From Lysobacterales bacterium (GTDB lineage: Bacteria > Pseudomonadota > Gammaproteobacteria > Xanthomonadales > Rhodanobacteraceae): DNA of 51,639 nucleotides. The position numbers were made by a program, and so were the translations under genes. The stretch covers positions 1 through 51,639 of the forward strand of contig JAFKMZ010000021.1 in the NCBI GenBank assembly GCA_017305055.1, given 5' to 3'. Positions 1 through 10,608 of the stretch are shown piece by piece. The notes beneath the pieces are model-generated. The model did not search any database, had not been told where the DNA came from, and worked only from the letters and a program-made list of their open reading frames with translations. Position 1 is the first letter of the stretch. Every line of letters begins with the position of its first letter.

Positions 1-8
1 TGGCAGCC

Positions 9-59
9 GCCCTTCGGGCCATCGCTGCGCGATGTCAAAAATCGTTCCCAACGATTTTT
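9..59. repeat. Row of three short hairpins
   Basis: Three inverted repeats follow one another. GCCC-TTC-GGGC is at 9-19, CATCGC-TGC-GCGATG at 20-34, and AAAAATCGTT-CCC-AACGATTTTT at 37-59 with ten perfect pairs. The last has a run of five T after a weak stem and could end a transcript from a gene left of the window. The tight row of hairpins could equally be a repetitive extragenic element. Nothing else is visible in bases 1-130. Confidence 0.45.
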
Positions 60-141
60 CTGCGTCTCGGCGTGGCTGCACCCGACCGCGCCGCAGGCCT
101 GTGCGCTACCATCATGCACTGACTGGCCGAGGGAGGGCGCC

Positions 142-1299
142 GTGCACCCGTTTTCGTTGGGCGAAGACATCGACATGCTGCGCGACGCCGTGCGCACGTT
201 CTCGGAAAAGGAGATCGCGCCGCGCGCCGATCGCATCGACCGCGACAACCTGTTTCCGGCGGATTTGTGGCGCAAGCTGGGCGACATGGGCCTGCTCGGC
301 GTGACCGTGCCGGTCGAGCTCGGCGGCAGCGGCATGGGTTTCCTCGCGCACATGGTGGCCATGGAGGAAATCTCGCGCGCCTCGGGCTCGGTCGGCCTGT
401 CCTACGGCGCGCACTCCAACCTGTGCGTCAACAACATCTACCACAACGGCACGTCGGAACAGCAACGCAAGTACCTGCCGAAGCTGTGCAGCGGCGAATA
501 CGTCGGCGCACTGGCGATGAGCGAACCCGGCGCCGGCTCCGACGTGGTCGGCTCGATGAGTTGCAAGGCGGTAAAAAAGGGCGACGCCTGGATCGCCAAC
601 GGCAACAAGATGTGGATCACCAATGGCCCCGATGCCGACGTGCTCCTGGTGTACATGCGCACGGCACCACGCAACGTCGGCAGTCGCTGCATGACCGCCT
701 TCATCGTCGAAAAGGGCATGCAGGGCTTCCATACCGCACAAAAGCTGGACAAGCTCGGCATGCGTGGCTCGAACACCTGTGAGCTGGTGTTCGAGGACTG
801 CGCCATCCCGGCGGAAAACATCGTCGGCGAGGTCAACGAGGGCGTGCGCGTACTCATGAACGGGCTCGACACCGAGCGCCTGGTGCTCTCCGGCGGACCC
901 ATCGGCCTGATGCAGGCGGCGCTCGACATCACCCTGCCCTATGTACGCGAACGCAAGCAGTTCAACGCCCCAATCGGCACCTTCGAGATCATGCAGGCCA
1001 AGGTCGCCGACATGTACACGGCGTTGCAGAGCTCACGCGGCTTTGCCTATATGGTCGCCAAGCAGTTCGACTCGGGCCGGAAATCACGCATCGATCCGGC
1101 AGCCTGCCTGCTCGATGCCTCGCGCAAGGCGGTGATGGTGGCATTGGAGGCGATCCAGTCGCTGGGCGGCAACGGCTACATCAACGACTACCCGACCGGG
1201 CGGCTGCTGCGCGACGCCAAGCTCTACGAGATCGGCGCCGGCACCAACGAGATCCGCCGCATGCTGATCGGCCGCGAGTTGTTTCACGGCAAGGCCTGA
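142..1299 (+). CDS. liuA: Isovaleryl-CoA dehydrogenase
   Basis: This FAD-dependent acyl-CoA dehydrogenase (385 aa) should oxidise isovaleryl-CoA to 3-methylcrotonyl-CoA in leucine breakdown, passing electrons to ETF. The acyl-CoA dehydrogenase fold is complete: helical N-terminus, middle beta domain with [10 protein letters not shown] near 125-134, and the C-terminal [17 protein letters not shown]. The [13 protein letters not shown] segment at 241-253 puts a glutamate at 245, where isovaleryl-CoA dehydrogenases carry the catalytic base; short-chain relatives place it elsewhere. The start is GTG at 142 behind GGGAGG at 131-136. The carboxylase for the next step (beta chain) lies 5 kb downstream on the same strand, so the pathway genes are near but not contiguous. 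The exact substrate is inferred. Confidence 0.93.
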   Translation: MHPFSLGEDIDMLRDAVRTFSEKEIAPRADRIDRDNLFPADLWRKLGDMGLLGVTVPVELGGSGMGFLAHMVAMEEISRASGSVGLSYGAHSNLCVNNIYHNGTSEQQRKYLPKLCSGEYVGALAMSEPGAGSDVVGSMSCKAVKKGDAWIANGNKMWITNGPDADVLLVYMRTAPRNVGSRCMTAFIVEKGMQGFHTAQKLDKLGMRGSNTCELVFEDCAIPAENIVGEVNEGVRVLMNGLDTERLVLSGGPIGLMQAALDITLPYVRERKQFNAPIGTFEIMQAKVADMYTALQSSRGFAYMVAKQFDSGRKSRIDPAACLLDASRKAVMVALEAIQSLGGNGYINDYPTGRLLRDAKLYEIGAGTNEIRRMLIGRELFHGKA

Positions 1300-1304
1300 G
1301 CCGC

Positions 1305-1338
1305 GGCAGGCTTCACCTCGCGGTGGCGGGAGCCTGCC
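1305..1338. terminator. Possible bidirectional hairpin between convergent genes
   Basis: GGCAGGCT (1305-1312) pairs with AGCCTGCC (1331-1338), and inside it CACC (1314-1317) pairs with GGTG (1322-1325). It sits in the 66-bp gap where the dehydrogenase and the autotransporter converge. There is no T-run on either side, so a terminator role is only suggested by position. Confidence 0.35.
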
Positions 1339-1365
1339 CGACCGGCCCCAATGGCGGCACGGGAC

Positions 1366-4206
1366 TCAGAAGTCGACGCGCAGGCTGGCCATGGCTGACG
1401 AGGACGTCTCGTATTGGCCACCGTAGCGGTCATAGGCCAGGCGCAAGCCGGCACGGGGGCTGAGCTGCCATTGCAGCGTGGTGCCCAGCACAGCACCGCG
1501 CCGCGACAAGCCAATGCCCGGCAACGGCGCAAGTTGCTGGATACCGCTGAAGCTGCCGTCGAACACGTCGCCGCGCAACCCGAATGCCTGTTGCCACAGG
1601 GCTCGCACCTGCACACTGAGCGCGCCACCCGAGGCCAGCGCCCATTCGCGTGCGGCGCGCATGCCAATTCCGGCCTGCCAGCGCGCCACAGCGTGCGCAT
1701 CCGCCCTCAGGCCGAAACCGTAGGCGCCGGCTTCGTCGAAACCGCTGCGCTCGATCCGCGCATACTGCAGGCTGGCGTAGGGAGTGAGGGCGCCGCCGCC
1801 TAGGCCCAACCGGTAGCCGGTCTCGCCGCCGGCCACGCCATAGCGGCCACGGCTGTCGCTGCCGACACCGGCGTAGCTGTCGCCCAACCGAATCTGCCGG
1901 TGCATGGTCTGGCGATAATTGCCCACGCCGAACCGTCCCATCGCATACCAGTCGCCATGCAAGGTGCCGGCATACAGCATGCCCTCGATGGCGCGGCTGC
2001 GGCCCTGGTCGGGTCGCCCGGCAAGCTGCCCGAGCCAGGCGCTGCGGCTGATGGCATAGCCGGCCACACCGGACGCACCAATGCGTTGGTCCGCACCCAC
2101 CAGCGCACCGCTCAGGTCATAGGCCACCGGACTGTAGCCGCTGCGCGCCAGGCCGCCGCCACGCGCCAGGTCCGTGGCCCATCCGCCCGTCTGCGGCTGC
2201 TCCCGCAACGCATCGAGGCGATCGGACAACGCCCGCGTGCCGGCGTCGATGGCGGCAAAGGTCAAGGCCGCGCTGGCTGCATGCAATTGCCCGGACAAGC
2301 TGTCCAGCGACGCACCGACCACGCTGGCGCTGGCCGAGCGCTGCAGGTCCGCGGCGCCGCGCATGAAATCCGTGGCCACCGGCGCCGCGCTGGCAGCGCC
2401 CGCACCCGCGGCGGCCAACTGCGTGTTGATCTGTGCGAACGCGCCATCGACGCGCTGTGCGGCGTTGCTGGTGGCGGCAGTGTAGGTGAGGCCCGGCACG
2501 GCGCTGGCCGCGACCTGCGTCACGTCGAGCCAGGCGGTGTTGGCGTCGTATTGCACGCTCGCCGTGAGCAGGGTCACGTTGGACGCCTTGTCCAGTGCGG
2601 AGAACGCGCCAGTCAAGCCGCCGCCGGCACTGAGCACCTCGGTGTGCGCATTGGCCACATAACCGCTGTCGGTTCCCAGGACGTACAGATCACCGCCCTG
2701 GATGGCGGCCGCACCGGCCACGCGCAGCGCGGAGCCCAGGGATACGGCCAGACGCCCGCCCGCCTGCTGGGTATAGCCGCCGCCTATGGCGGTGTCGCCG
2801 CCGTGCACCGCCAGTACGCCGGCATTGAGCACGTCGCCGGCGACGCTGGGCGTGCCATCCAGCGTGCCGGCCGCGCCCACCTGCACATCCCCGGCCAGTG
2901 ACTGCGCGCGCAGGCTGCCGCCCTGCACCTGGGTCATCCCGGCATATGTGGATGGCGCCGTCAGCACCAGGCTGCCGGTACCTTGCTTGACCAGGCCGCC
3001 CGCGCCAGAGATCGGGTTGTTCCAGCTCGAGTCGCCGGTGAAGTTGACCGTGACGTCACCCCAGTTGAACTGCATTGGGCCGTTGACCGCCCGGCCGGCG
3101 TTGAGCTCGCCGTAGCCGAACACCGGGTCGACGCCGGGCGCGCCGAGGTCGTCGGCCGTCCCCAGCAGGGTCTGGCGCACCAGGTCATTGCTGAAGTAGG
3201 GGTAGGCCTGCCAGACCAGGGCGGCGGCGCCGGAAACCTGGGGCGTGGCCAGCGAGGTGCCGGTGGCAACGTAATAGCTGAGGCTGGTGGCAGTGTCGTC
3301 CTTGCCGCTGACCACCACGCCGCCCGGCGCGGCCAGGCAATAATCGGCCGCCACCCCGCACTTGTTGGAGTAACTCGCCAACTGGCCCGGATGGTTGCTG
3401 TCCACCGCCACGACGGCGAGCCAGCCCTTTTCCAGTTCCGGCGCCAGCGTAGGCAGCGCGGCAATCGTGCTGGGGTTGGCCTGCGAGCCATTGCCGGCGG
3501 CAAACACCACCAGGCCACCCCAGGTGTTGACGAACGGGCCATAGGCCGCGCGGAAGCCCTGGGTGGTTGCGGTATCGCCGCTGCTCCAGGTGATGCCACC
3601 CCAGGAATTGTTCATCACCTGGACGCCGGCCGCGACCAGGTCCGCCGCCACCTGGCCCAGCGGGACGGCGTCGCCGGGAGTGACCACGGCGGGCGGCCGG
3701 GTGCCATTGTCGCTGGGAGCGGCATCGTCGATGACGCGCGCAGCAACCAGGGTCGCACCCGGTGCCAGGCCGCCGGCAAACTTGCCTATCGGCACGCCGG
3801 CGGCGATTTCCGCGACCATCGTGCCATGGCCAATGACGTCGTCGACGGCCAGGTTGTTCCGGCTTGGGTCGACATACACGAGCTCCTTGGCGACCCGTCC
3901 CGCCAACGCCGGGTGGTTGCGCATGATGCCGCTGTCGACGAAGCCGATGACGACGCCGGCGCCGTCGTAGCCCTGGGCGTGGGCCGCGTACGCATCGGTA
4001 ATGGCCAGCTGCGCGTCGATTGGCGGCTGTTGTTCCGGACCCGACGGCGTGGTCGGCGGCGTGACCGGGTTCGTGGGCGGGGCGGGTGTCCCGGTGATCG
4101 CCGGCCGCACGTAGCCCCCGCCACCGCCGCAGCCGGCCAGGGCAAGCGCGACGGCCGCTGACAACGCGGCATCCCTCAGAGGTGTCGACAGACAAAGATG
4201 CTGCAT
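1366..4206 (-). CDS. Lipid-anchored subtilisin-like autotransporter protease
   Basis: This is a secreted serine protease carried by its own outer-membrane barrel (946 aa from ATG 4206, preceded by GGGGG). An upstream in-frame start at 4392 would add a charged 62-residue tail before the signal peptide and is less likely. Order: signal peptide ending LALAGC with lipobox Cys26 and a glycine/proline linker; S8 protease domain with Asp91 (FVDSG), His127 (GHGT), oxyanion Asn near 239 (AAGNG) and Ser318 (GTSLATP); autotransporter-type beta-strand repeats around 400-500; then a C-terminal barrel ending LRVDF with the terminal Phe typical of BAM substrates. A lipobox plus subtilase plus barrel is the layout of Neisseria NalP and Bordetella SphB1, which release other surface proteins. 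The substrate is unknown. No homopolymer tract for phase variation is seen. Confidence 0.9.
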   Translation of the reverse strand: MQHLCLSTPLRDAALSAAVALALAGCGGGGGYVRPAITGTPAPPTNPVTPPTTPSGPEQQPPIDAQLAITDAYAAHAQGYDGAGVVIGFVDSGIMRNHPALAGRVAKELVYVDPSRNNLAVDDVIGHGTMVAEIAAGVPIGKFAGGLAPGATLVAARVIDDAAPSDNGTRPPAVVTPGDAVPLGQVAADLVAAGVQVMNNSWGGITWSSGDTATTQGFRAAYGPFVNTWGGLVVFAAGNGSQANPSTIAALPTLAPELEKGWLAVVAVDSNHPGQLASYSNKCGVAADYCLAAPGGVVVSGKDDTATSLSYYVATGTSLATPQVSGAAALVWQAYPYFSNDLVRQTLLGTADDLGAPGVDPVFGYGELNAGRAVNGPMQFNWGDVTVNFTGDSSWNNPISGAGGLVKQGTGSLVLTAPSTYAGMTQVQGGSLRAQSLAGDVQVGAAGTLDGTPSVAGDVLNAGVLAVHGGDTAIGGGYTQQAGGRLAVSLGSALRVAGAAAIQGGDLYVLGTDSGYVANAHTEVLSAGGGLTGAFSALDKASNVTLLTASVQYDANTAWLDVTQVAASAVPGLTYTAATSNAAQRVDGAFAQINTQLAAAGAGAASAAPVATDFMRGAADLQRSASASVVGASLDSLSGQLHAASAALTFAAIDAGTRALSDRLDALREQPQTGGWATDLARGGGLARSGYSPVAYDLSGALVGADQRIGASGVAGYAISRSAWLGQLAGRPDQGRSRAIEGMLYAGTLHGDWYAMGRFGVGNYRQTMHRQIRLGDSYAGVGSDSRGRYGVAGGETGYRLGLGGGALTPYASLQYARIERSGFDEAGAYGFGLRADAHAVARWQAGIGMRAAREWALASGGALSVQVRALWQQAFGLRGDVFDGSFSGIQQLAPLPGIGLSRRGAVLGTTLQWQLSPRAGLRLAYDRYGGQYETSSSAMASLRVDF

Positions 4207-4412
4207 GGCGTGCCCCCAGCTCGAACGCGGCCCCAGCCCACCGACCACCGGCCGCTGGCGGCCATCTTGGCACAACAAAAAAACAATGAAGCAGGCAATT
4301 TCCTGCACGCCAGTGTCTCCACCGCGAATTTGCCGCCGTCCAAGGCGACTGCGATAATCCAGGGCCTCAGCTGGAGGGGCACCCAGCCCCACAACGTCAG
4401 ACCGGAGCCACC

Positions 4413-5597
4413 ATGTCGGATATCAGCATTGTCATTGCCGGGGCCAAGCGCACGGCCATCGGCTCGTTCCTGGGCCAGTTCACCGGCGTCCCCACCCCAC
4501 AGCTGGGCGCCACCGCCATGAAGGCGGCGCTCGAGCAGTCCGGCGTGCCGGGCGCCGAGGTCAGCGAAGTGATCATGGGCTGCGTGTTGCCGGCAAACCT
4601 CGGTCAAGCGCCGGCGCGCCAGGCTTCCTTCGGCGCCGGCCTTCCGGCCAGTGTCGGCTGCACGACCATCAACAAGGTCTGCGGTTCCGGCATGAAGGCG
4701 ATCATGCTCGGTCACGACCTGATCAAGGCTGGCTCCGCATCGGTCGTGTTGGCCGGCGGCATGGAATCCATGACCAATGCGCCGCACATGGTCAACGCCC
4801 GCGTCGGCATCCGCTATGGCGACGGCAAGCTGGTCGACCACATGGCCTGGGATGGCCTGACCAACCCCTACGATGGCGAGGCCATGGGCGTGTTCGGCGA
4901 GCTGTGCGCCGACAAATACCACTTCACCCGCGAGGAGCAGGACGCGTTCTCGATCGAATCGGTCAAGCGTGCCCAGGCGGCGCAGAAGGACGGCTCGTTT
5001 GCCGACGAGATCGTGCCGGTCACGGTGCGCGGCCGCAAGGGCGACGTGCAGGTGGATACCGACGAGCAGCCGGGGCGTTCCAACATCGAGAAGGTGCCAC
5101 AGCTCAAGCCGGCCTTCCGCAAGGAAAACGGCACCATCACGGCCGCCAGCTCCTCGAGTATCTCCGACGGCGCCGCGGCCGTCGTGCTGCTCAGCGCCGA
5201 GGACGCCAAGGCGCGTGGCATCAAGCCGCTGGCGCGCATCGTCGCGCACGCCACGCACTCGCAGGAGCCCAAGTGGTTCACCACCGCTCCGGTCGGCGCG
5301 ATCCAGAAGGTGCTGCAGAAGGCCGGCTGGAAGCTGGAGGACGTGGATCTCTTCGAGGTCAACGAGGCGTTTGCCGTGGTCGCCATGGCGCCCATGCGCG
5401 AACTTGGCATCCCGCACGACAAGCTCAATGTGCATGGCGGCGCCTGCGCGCTCGGCCATCCGATCGGCGCCAGCGGCGCCCGCCTGGTGGTGACGCTGAT
5501 CAACGCCATGCGCCAGCGCGGCGGCAAGCGCGGCATTGCCACCCTGTGCATCGGTGGCGGGGAAGCCACCGCCATAGCCGTGGAATGCGACGGCTGA
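4413..5597 (+). CDS. Acetyl-CoA C-acetyltransferase (thiolase)
   Basis: This biosynthetic/degradative thiolase (394 aa, usual length) interconverts two acetyl-CoA with acetoacetyl-CoA. Three catalytic landmarks are present: nucleophile Cys90 in NKVCGSGMKA, His349 in GGACALGHPIG and Cys379 in LCIGGGEA. The start at 4413 follows GGAG at 4404-4407. Placed between isovaleryl-CoA dehydrogenase and methylcrotonyl-CoA carboxylase, it may cleave acetoacetyl-CoA from the end of leucine or ketone-body catabolism. A role in polyhydroxyalkanoate synthesis is also possible, but no phaB or phaC is seen nearby. It diverges from the autotransporter, with 206 bp between the start codons. Confidence 0.94.
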   Translation: MSDISIVIAGAKRTAIGSFLGQFTGVPTPQLGATAMKAALEQSGVPGAEVSEVIMGCVLPANLGQAPARQASFGAGLPASVGCTTINKVCGSGMKAIMLGHDLIKAGSASVVLAGGMESMTNAPHMVNARVGIRYGDGKLVDHMAWDGLTNPYDGEAMGVFGELCADKYHFTREEQDAFSIESVKRAQAAQKDGSFADEIVPVTVRGRKGDVQVDTDEQPGRSNIEKVPQLKPAFRKENGTITAASSSSISDGAAAVVLLSAEDAKARGIKPLARIVAHATHSQEPKWFTTAPVGAIQKVLQKAGWKLEDVDLFEVNEAFAVVAMAPMRELGIPHDKLNVHGGACALGHPIGASGARLVVTLINAMRQRGGKRGIATLCIGGGEATAIAVECDG

Positions 5598-5847
5598 GCC
5601 AACCGTCAACGCGCGCCCACGCGGCCCGCCCACTACCGGGGCGCCCCACCGCGATGGGCACTCTCACCATGGACGTACACGGATGCTTGACATCCGCCAC
5701 GGCCTGCATCACCTGTCTGCTGCAGAGGTGGCGACTGAACGCCTGCGATATCTGGCCGTCCAGTGCCGCTGGCGTTGGGCTGGCAGACGGGGTCTAATAG
5801 TGCGGCCACTCTGGTGGTTACCTACACCCATTTCCAGGAGATTTCCG

Positions 5848-6276
5848 ATGAAGTTCATGCGTACTTTGCTTGCTGCTGCGCTGGTCGCTGTGCTGGCCGC
5901 CTGCAGCAACGGGGCACAGGATTCTGCTCAGGACGCCCAGCAATCGGCCGATACGGCCCAGCAAGCCGCCGATCAGGCACAGCAGGCCGCTGCCGAGGCC
6001 TCGAACACCGAAGCCAACCAGGCTGCCACCCAGGCCGGTGCGGCCGCGGACGCCGCAGGCCAGGCCGCCGACCAGGCACAGCAGGCTGCCGCCGCCGCCT
6101 CGAGCGCGACCACCGATACCATGCAGACCTCGGCCGAAAACGCCGCAGCCAACGCTGCCGATGCCGCCGGCAAGGCGGCCGATGCAGCGAAGAGTGCTGC
6201 CAGCAATGCCGCCGACGCCGCCAAGAGTGCCGTCGACAGCGTCAAGGGCGCGAAGAAGGACGGCGGCGGCCACTGA
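5848..6276 (+). CDS. Alanine-rich coiled-coil lipoprotein
   Basis: This is a small lipoprotein of 142 aa. The first 18 residues form a lipoprotein signal with lipobox VLAAC (Cys19). Nearly all the rest is Ala, Gln, Asp, Ser and Lys in a repeating pattern such as [12 protein letters not shown] and [17 protein letters not shown]. This predicts a long alanine-zipper helix or coiled coil like small periplasmic lipoproteins. The start is ATG 5848 with AGGAG at 5836-5840; a longer in-frame reading from 5683 lacks signal character. The gene is monocistronic, with 250 bp upstream in which no clear promoter is seen and a strong terminator behind it. Function is unknown; a structural envelope role is a guess from composition. 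Confidence 0.85.
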   Translation: MKFMRTLLAAALVAVLAACSNGAQDSAQDAQQSADTAQQAADQAQQAAAEASNTEANQAATQAGAAADAAGQAADQAQQAAAAASSATTDTMQTSAENAAANAADAAGKAADAAKSAASNAADAAKSAVDSVKGAKKDGGGH

Positions 6277-6297
6277 GCCCGCCGGCTTCGCCATCCG

Positions 6298-6327
6298 AAA
6301 CGGCCGCCCTTGGCGGCCGTTTTTTTT
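6298..6327 (+). terminator. Rho-independent terminator after the lipoprotein gene
   Basis: AAACGGCCGCC (6298-6308) pairs with GGCGGCCGTTT (6312-6322) around a 3-nt loop, and the T-run continues to 6327. It starts 21 bp after the lipoprotein stop codon. Confidence 0.93.
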
Positions 6328-6464
6328 GCGCGGGGCATGGCGTTACGGTTGCCGCGCGCCGCCGGTTATCATCCACCGGTCACCCGCGCCGCAAATCGTC
6401 GACGCGCGCACCAGCCATTGCCGCCCCGTGGCACCCTTGTCCGGTTCCCAGCGAGTCCGTATCC

Positions 6465-8072
6465 ATGAGCACGATCGTCACCCAGGTCAATCCGCGCTCG
6501 ACCGAGTTCCAGCAGGCCAGCGCGCACATGCAGGAACTGGTCGACGATCTCCAGCGCCAACTCCTGCACAGTGCCGAGGGCGGTGGCAGCAAGGCGCGGG
6601 AAAAACACGTCGCGCGCGGCAAGCTGCTGCCACGCGAGCGCATCCGCGCCCTGCTCGATCCAGGCTCACCGTTCCTGGAGCTGTCTGCGCTGGCCGCCCA
6701 CGGCATGTACGAGGACGCGGCGCCGGGCGCCGGGCTGATCACCGGCATCGGCCGCGTCGACGGCACCGAGGTGCTGGTGGTAGCCAACGACGCCACGGTG
6801 AAGGGCGGCACCTACTTCCCGATGACGGTGAAGAAGCACCTGCGGGCACAGGAAATCGCGCTGGAAAACCACCTGCCGTGCGTCTACCTGGTCGACTCCG
6901 GCGGCGCCTTCCTGCCGCTGCAGGACGAGGTGTTCCCGGACAAGGAGCACTTCGGCCGCATCTTCTACAACCAGGCGCGCATGTCGGCGCTGAACATTCC
7001 GCAGCTGGCCGTGGTGATGGGCTCGTGCACCGCCGGCGGCGCCTACGTCCCGGCCATGAGCGACGAGACCATCATCGTCAAGGGCAACGGCACGATCTTT
7101 CTCGGCGGTCCGCCGCTGGTCAAGGCCGCCACCGGCGAGGTGGTCGACGCGCAGACCCTGGGCGGCGCCGAGGTGCACACCAGCCTGTCCGGCGTCGCCG
7201 ACCACTACGCCGAGAGCGATGCGCATGCGCTGGCGCTGGCGCGCAACATCGTCGGCAACTTCAACCGCCGCAAGCCCATGCCGCTGGTCCTGCACGAGCC
7301 GCGGGAGCCGAAGTACCCGGCGCGCGAGCTGTACGGCATCATCCCGACCGACACGCGCCAGCCGTTCGACATCCGCGAGGTGATCGCCCGCATCGTCGAC
7401 GGCTCGGAGCTGCAGGAGTTCAAGGCGCGCTACGGCAAGACCCTGGTCACCGGCTTCGCGCGCATCAACGGCTACCCGGTCGGCATCGTCGCCAACAACG
7501 GCATCCTGTTCGCGGAAAGCGCGCTCAAGGGCACGCACTTCATCGAGCTGTGCAACCAGCGCAACATCCCGCTCGTGTTCCTGCAGAACATCACCGGCTT
7601 CATGGTCGGCAAGAAATATGAGCAGGCCGGCATCGCCAAGGATGGCGCGAAGATGGTCACCGCCGTGGCCTGCTCGCACGTGCCGAAGTTCACCGTGGTC
7701 ATCGGCGGCAGCTTCGGCGCCGGCAACTACGCCATGTGCGGCCGTGCCTATGGCGCGCGCTTCCTGTGGATGTGGCCGAACGCGCGGATCTCGGTGATGG
7801 GTGGCGAGCAGGCCGCATCGGTGCTGGCGACCGTGCGCCGCGACGGCATCGAGGCCCGCGGCGGCGAGTGGTCGGCAGCTGAGGAGGAAGCGTTCAAGGC
7901 ACCGCTGCGCGAGCAGTATGAGCGCCAGGGCCATCCGTATTACGCAAGCGCCCGCCTGTGGGACGACGGCATCATCGATCCGGCGGATACGCGCCGGATA
8001 CTCGCACTGGCGATTTCCGCATCGATGAATGCGCCGATCGAGGCGCAGCGCTACGGCGTGTTCCGCATGTGA
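6465..8072 (+). CDS. liuB: Methylcrotonyl-CoA carboxylase, carboxyltransferase (beta) chain
   Basis: This is the biotin-dependent carboxyltransferase subunit (535 aa, the usual length for the methylcrotonyl enzyme). It moves CO2 from carboxybiotin to 3-methylcrotonyl-CoA in leucine degradation. Crotonase-type carboxyltransferase halves are evident: [17 protein letters not shown] in the N-half and [16 protein letters not shown] in the C-half, both acyl-CoA oxyanion regions. The start ATG 6465 has only a weak ribosome site (GCGAG), but the protein family begins with this N-terminal helix. The alpha chain with biotin carboxylase and biotin carrier is not next to it, which is unusual because the two are normally an operon. 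A different short-chain acyl-CoA substrate cannot be excluded. Confidence 0.9.
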   Translation: MSTIVTQVNPRSTEFQQASAHMQELVDDLQRQLLHSAEGGGSKAREKHVARGKLLPRERIRALLDPGSPFLELSALAAHGMYEDAAPGAGLITGIGRVDGTEVLVVANDATVKGGTYFPMTVKKHLRAQEIALENHLPCVYLVDSGGAFLPLQDEVFPDKEHFGRIFYNQARMSALNIPQLAVVMGSCTAGGAYVPAMSDETIIVKGNGTIFLGGPPLVKAATGEVVDAQTLGGAEVHTSLSGVADHYAESDAHALALARNIVGNFNRRKPMPLVLHEPREPKYPARELYGIIPTDTRQPFDIREVIARIVDGSELQEFKARYGKTLVTGFARINGYPVGIVANNGILFAESALKGTHFIELCNQRNIPLVFLQNITGFMVGKKYEQAGIAKDGAKMVTAVACSHVPKFTVVIGGSFGAGNYAMCGRAYGARFLWMWPNARISVMGGEQAASVLATVRRDGIEARGGEWSAAEEEAFKAPLREQYERQGHPYYASARLWDDGIIDPADTRRILALAISASMNAPIEAQRYGVFRM

Positions 8073-8077
8073 GGCAG

Positions 8078-8102
8078 GCGCCAGCCCTCAACCGGCTGGC
8101 GC
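8078..8102. terminator. Hairpin between convergent liuB and FTR1 genes
   Basis: GCGCCAGCC (8078-8086) and GGCTGGCGC (8094-8102) pair perfectly around a 7-nt loop. The hairpin starts 5 bp after the liuB stop and covers the last codons of the FTR1 gene on the other strand. No T-run follows, so it may be a bidirectional or Rho-assisted stop. Confidence 0.5.
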
Positions 8103-8942
8103 GCCCTGCGCGGATGGCGTCGATGCCGCTGCGGCCTTGGCGCGCTTGCCCGCGTCGCCGACCAGTTTCATGCCCAGCACGAGCAATACCACCACGACGC
8201 CGTAGAACACCAGCTGGATGCCCGAAGGCTGCGCGTCGTAGCCGATCAGGATGTGCAGGATGTTGCCCAGGACCGAGCCGTTGGACAGCAGCGACGAGCT
8301 GTCCCATATCTGGTTGCCCCATGCCGGCACCCAGTTAGCCTGCACCAGGTAGCGTGCCGCCGAGGACGCCAGGCCGGCCGCCAGCAGCACCAGCATCCAG
8401 TTCGTGGCGGTAAAGAAGTAGCGCACGGGGATACGCAGCAATCCGAAATACAGCGTCAACCCCACCGCCGTGCCGGCCGCAATCCCCAGGGCCAGGCCGG
8501 GCAACAGCCCAGTCGCACCGCCCGCCAGCATGCCGGTGAGGAACAGCACGATCTCGGAACCCTCGCGCAGGACCGCCAGCGCCACGACGGCCAACAGCAT
8601 GGCCAGGGAACTGCTGCCGGCCTGCACCGCGCCGCCCAGCTCCTTCATCTGCCTGGCCATCTCGCGTCCGTGGCTGGACATCCAGATCACATGCCAACCA
8701 ATCATGACTACCGCGGCAAACAACACCGAGGCATTGAACAATTCCTGCCCCACCCCGCTGACCGCGTTGCTGATGGCGCCTGCGAAGGCCGCCACCAGCA
8801 GGGCACCGAGCACCCCCAGCGTGATCCCGCCACCGATGAACACGCTGCGCCGGGCCACGCCGCGCGTCGCCGCCGCGACCACCGTGACGATCAGGGCGGC
8901 CTCGAGCACTTCGCGGAAGACCAGCAATGCGATGCCCCACAT
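8088..8942 (-). CDS. FTR1-family iron permease
   Basis: This inner-membrane iron permease (284 aa) has about seven hydrophobic helices. Two REXXE iron motifs are present, REVLE at 10-14 and REGSE at 126-130, as in yeast Ftr1p and bacterial EfeU. It should carry iron across the cytoplasmic membrane. It follows the cupredoxin-like gene with only 5 nt between stop and start, so the two form one operon, apparently under the Fur box at 9309-9323. No EfeO (M75) or EfeB (DyP peroxidase) gene is linked, unlike E. coli efeUOB. The last codons overlap a hairpin shared with liuB. Confidence 0.92.
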   Translation of the reverse strand: MWGIALLVFREVLEAALIVTVVAAATRGVARRSVFIGGGITLGVLGALLVAAFAGAISNAVSGVGQELFNASVLFAAVVMIGWHVIWMSSHGREMARQMKELGGAVQAGSSSLAMLLAVVALAVLREGSEIVLFLTGMLAGGATGLLPGLALGIAAGTAVGLTLYFGLLRIPVRYFFTATNWMLVLLAAGLASSAARYLVQANWVPAWGNQIWDSSSLLSNGSVLGNILHILIGYDAQPSGIQLVFYGVVVVLLVLGMKLVGDAGKRAKAAAASTPSAQGAPAG

Positions 8943-8947
8943 GGCAA

Positions 8948-9280
8948 CTACTCCACGATCAACGTGCCCTTTGCCGTGGGCTGATGGAATTCACCGTAGA
9001 AACCGTAACGCCCGGGTTTCAACGGACCGACGAAGACACTGATGGTGCTGTTCGGCATGACGATCTTCTCGGCGGGGAAATCGACGCTCTCGAACTCTTC
9101 CGGCGTGGGATCCTTGTTGACAATTTCAAGCTTGACCCGCGTTTGCGCCGGGATGCGCAATTCGTTGGGCACATAACGATGGTTCTGCAACACCAGGGTG
9201 AAGGTCGGCGTATCGGCCGCGATTGCCACCATGGGGAACAACAACGCCAGCAGCAACGGCAACAGGGACGGGGACTTCAT
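8948..9280 (-). CDS. Periplasmic cupredoxin-like protein of the FTR1 operon
   Basis: This is a 110-aa exported protein. A signal peptide ([21 protein letters not shown], cut near residue 21) precedes one cupredoxin-like beta domain with [19 protein letters not shown] and [11 protein letters not shown]. The mature part has no cysteine, so it cannot form a classical type 1 copper site; His residues near both ends of the domain may bind metal. EfeO proteins carry a related N-terminal cupredoxin domain, so this may be a stand-alone partner that binds or oxidises iron for FTR1. The start at 9280 is chosen because the longer reading from 9346 would run through the Fur box. Confidence 0.85.
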   Translation of the reverse strand: MKSPSLLPLLLALLFPMVAIAADTPTFTLVLQNHRYVPNELRIPAQTRVKLEIVNKDPTPEEFESVDFPAEKIVMPNSTISVFVGPLKPGRYGFYGEFHQPTAKGTLIVE

Positions 9281-9308
9281 GCACGGCATCCAGGACCAGG
9301 TCCACGAA

Positions 9309-9323
9309 TGATATTCATTATCA
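9309..9323 (-). promoter_or_regulatory. Fur box upstream of the iron uptake operon
   Basis: TGATATT-C-ATTATCA matches the 7-1-7 Fur consensus TGATAAT-N-ATTATCA in 13 of 14 positions. It lies 29-43 bp upstream of the cupredoxin start codon, where a repressor would cover the promoter. This predicts that iron-loaded Fur represses the operon. Confidence 0.85.
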
Positions 9324-9355
9324 TGGACAGCCACAACCGGGATCACTGGGCTTGT

Positions 9356-10483
<1,128 letters not shown>

Positions 10484-10550
10484 TCAGGCGCATGGTACGG
10501 GACCCGCGGCAAATCCGCTTTTCCGCTTCCCGATCCGCAACTTCCGGCCA

Positions 10551-10582
10551 TACAAAAGCAAAGGCCCCGCCGAAGCGGGGCC
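10551..10582 (-). terminator. Terminator after rpmA
   Basis: On the minus strand GGCCCCGC-TTCG-GCGGGGCC (10582 to 10563) forms an eight-pair stem with a stable TTCG loop, then TTTGCTTTTG. It lies 26 bp beyond the rpmA stop and would attenuate transcription into obgE. Confidence 0.8.
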
Positions 10583-10608
10583 ATGCATGCCGCCGCTGCG
10601 CGCCTGGC

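Noticed and set aside
4080-4140. Phase-variable tract in the autotransporter leader
   Set aside because: The glycine-coding stretch has no homopolymer longer than five bases.
2983-4161. 392-aa open frame opposite the autotransporter
   Set aside because: Low-complexity Gly/Arg/Ala/Val composition, no domain pattern, and fully antisense to a protease with intact catalytic residues. It is a by-product of high GC.
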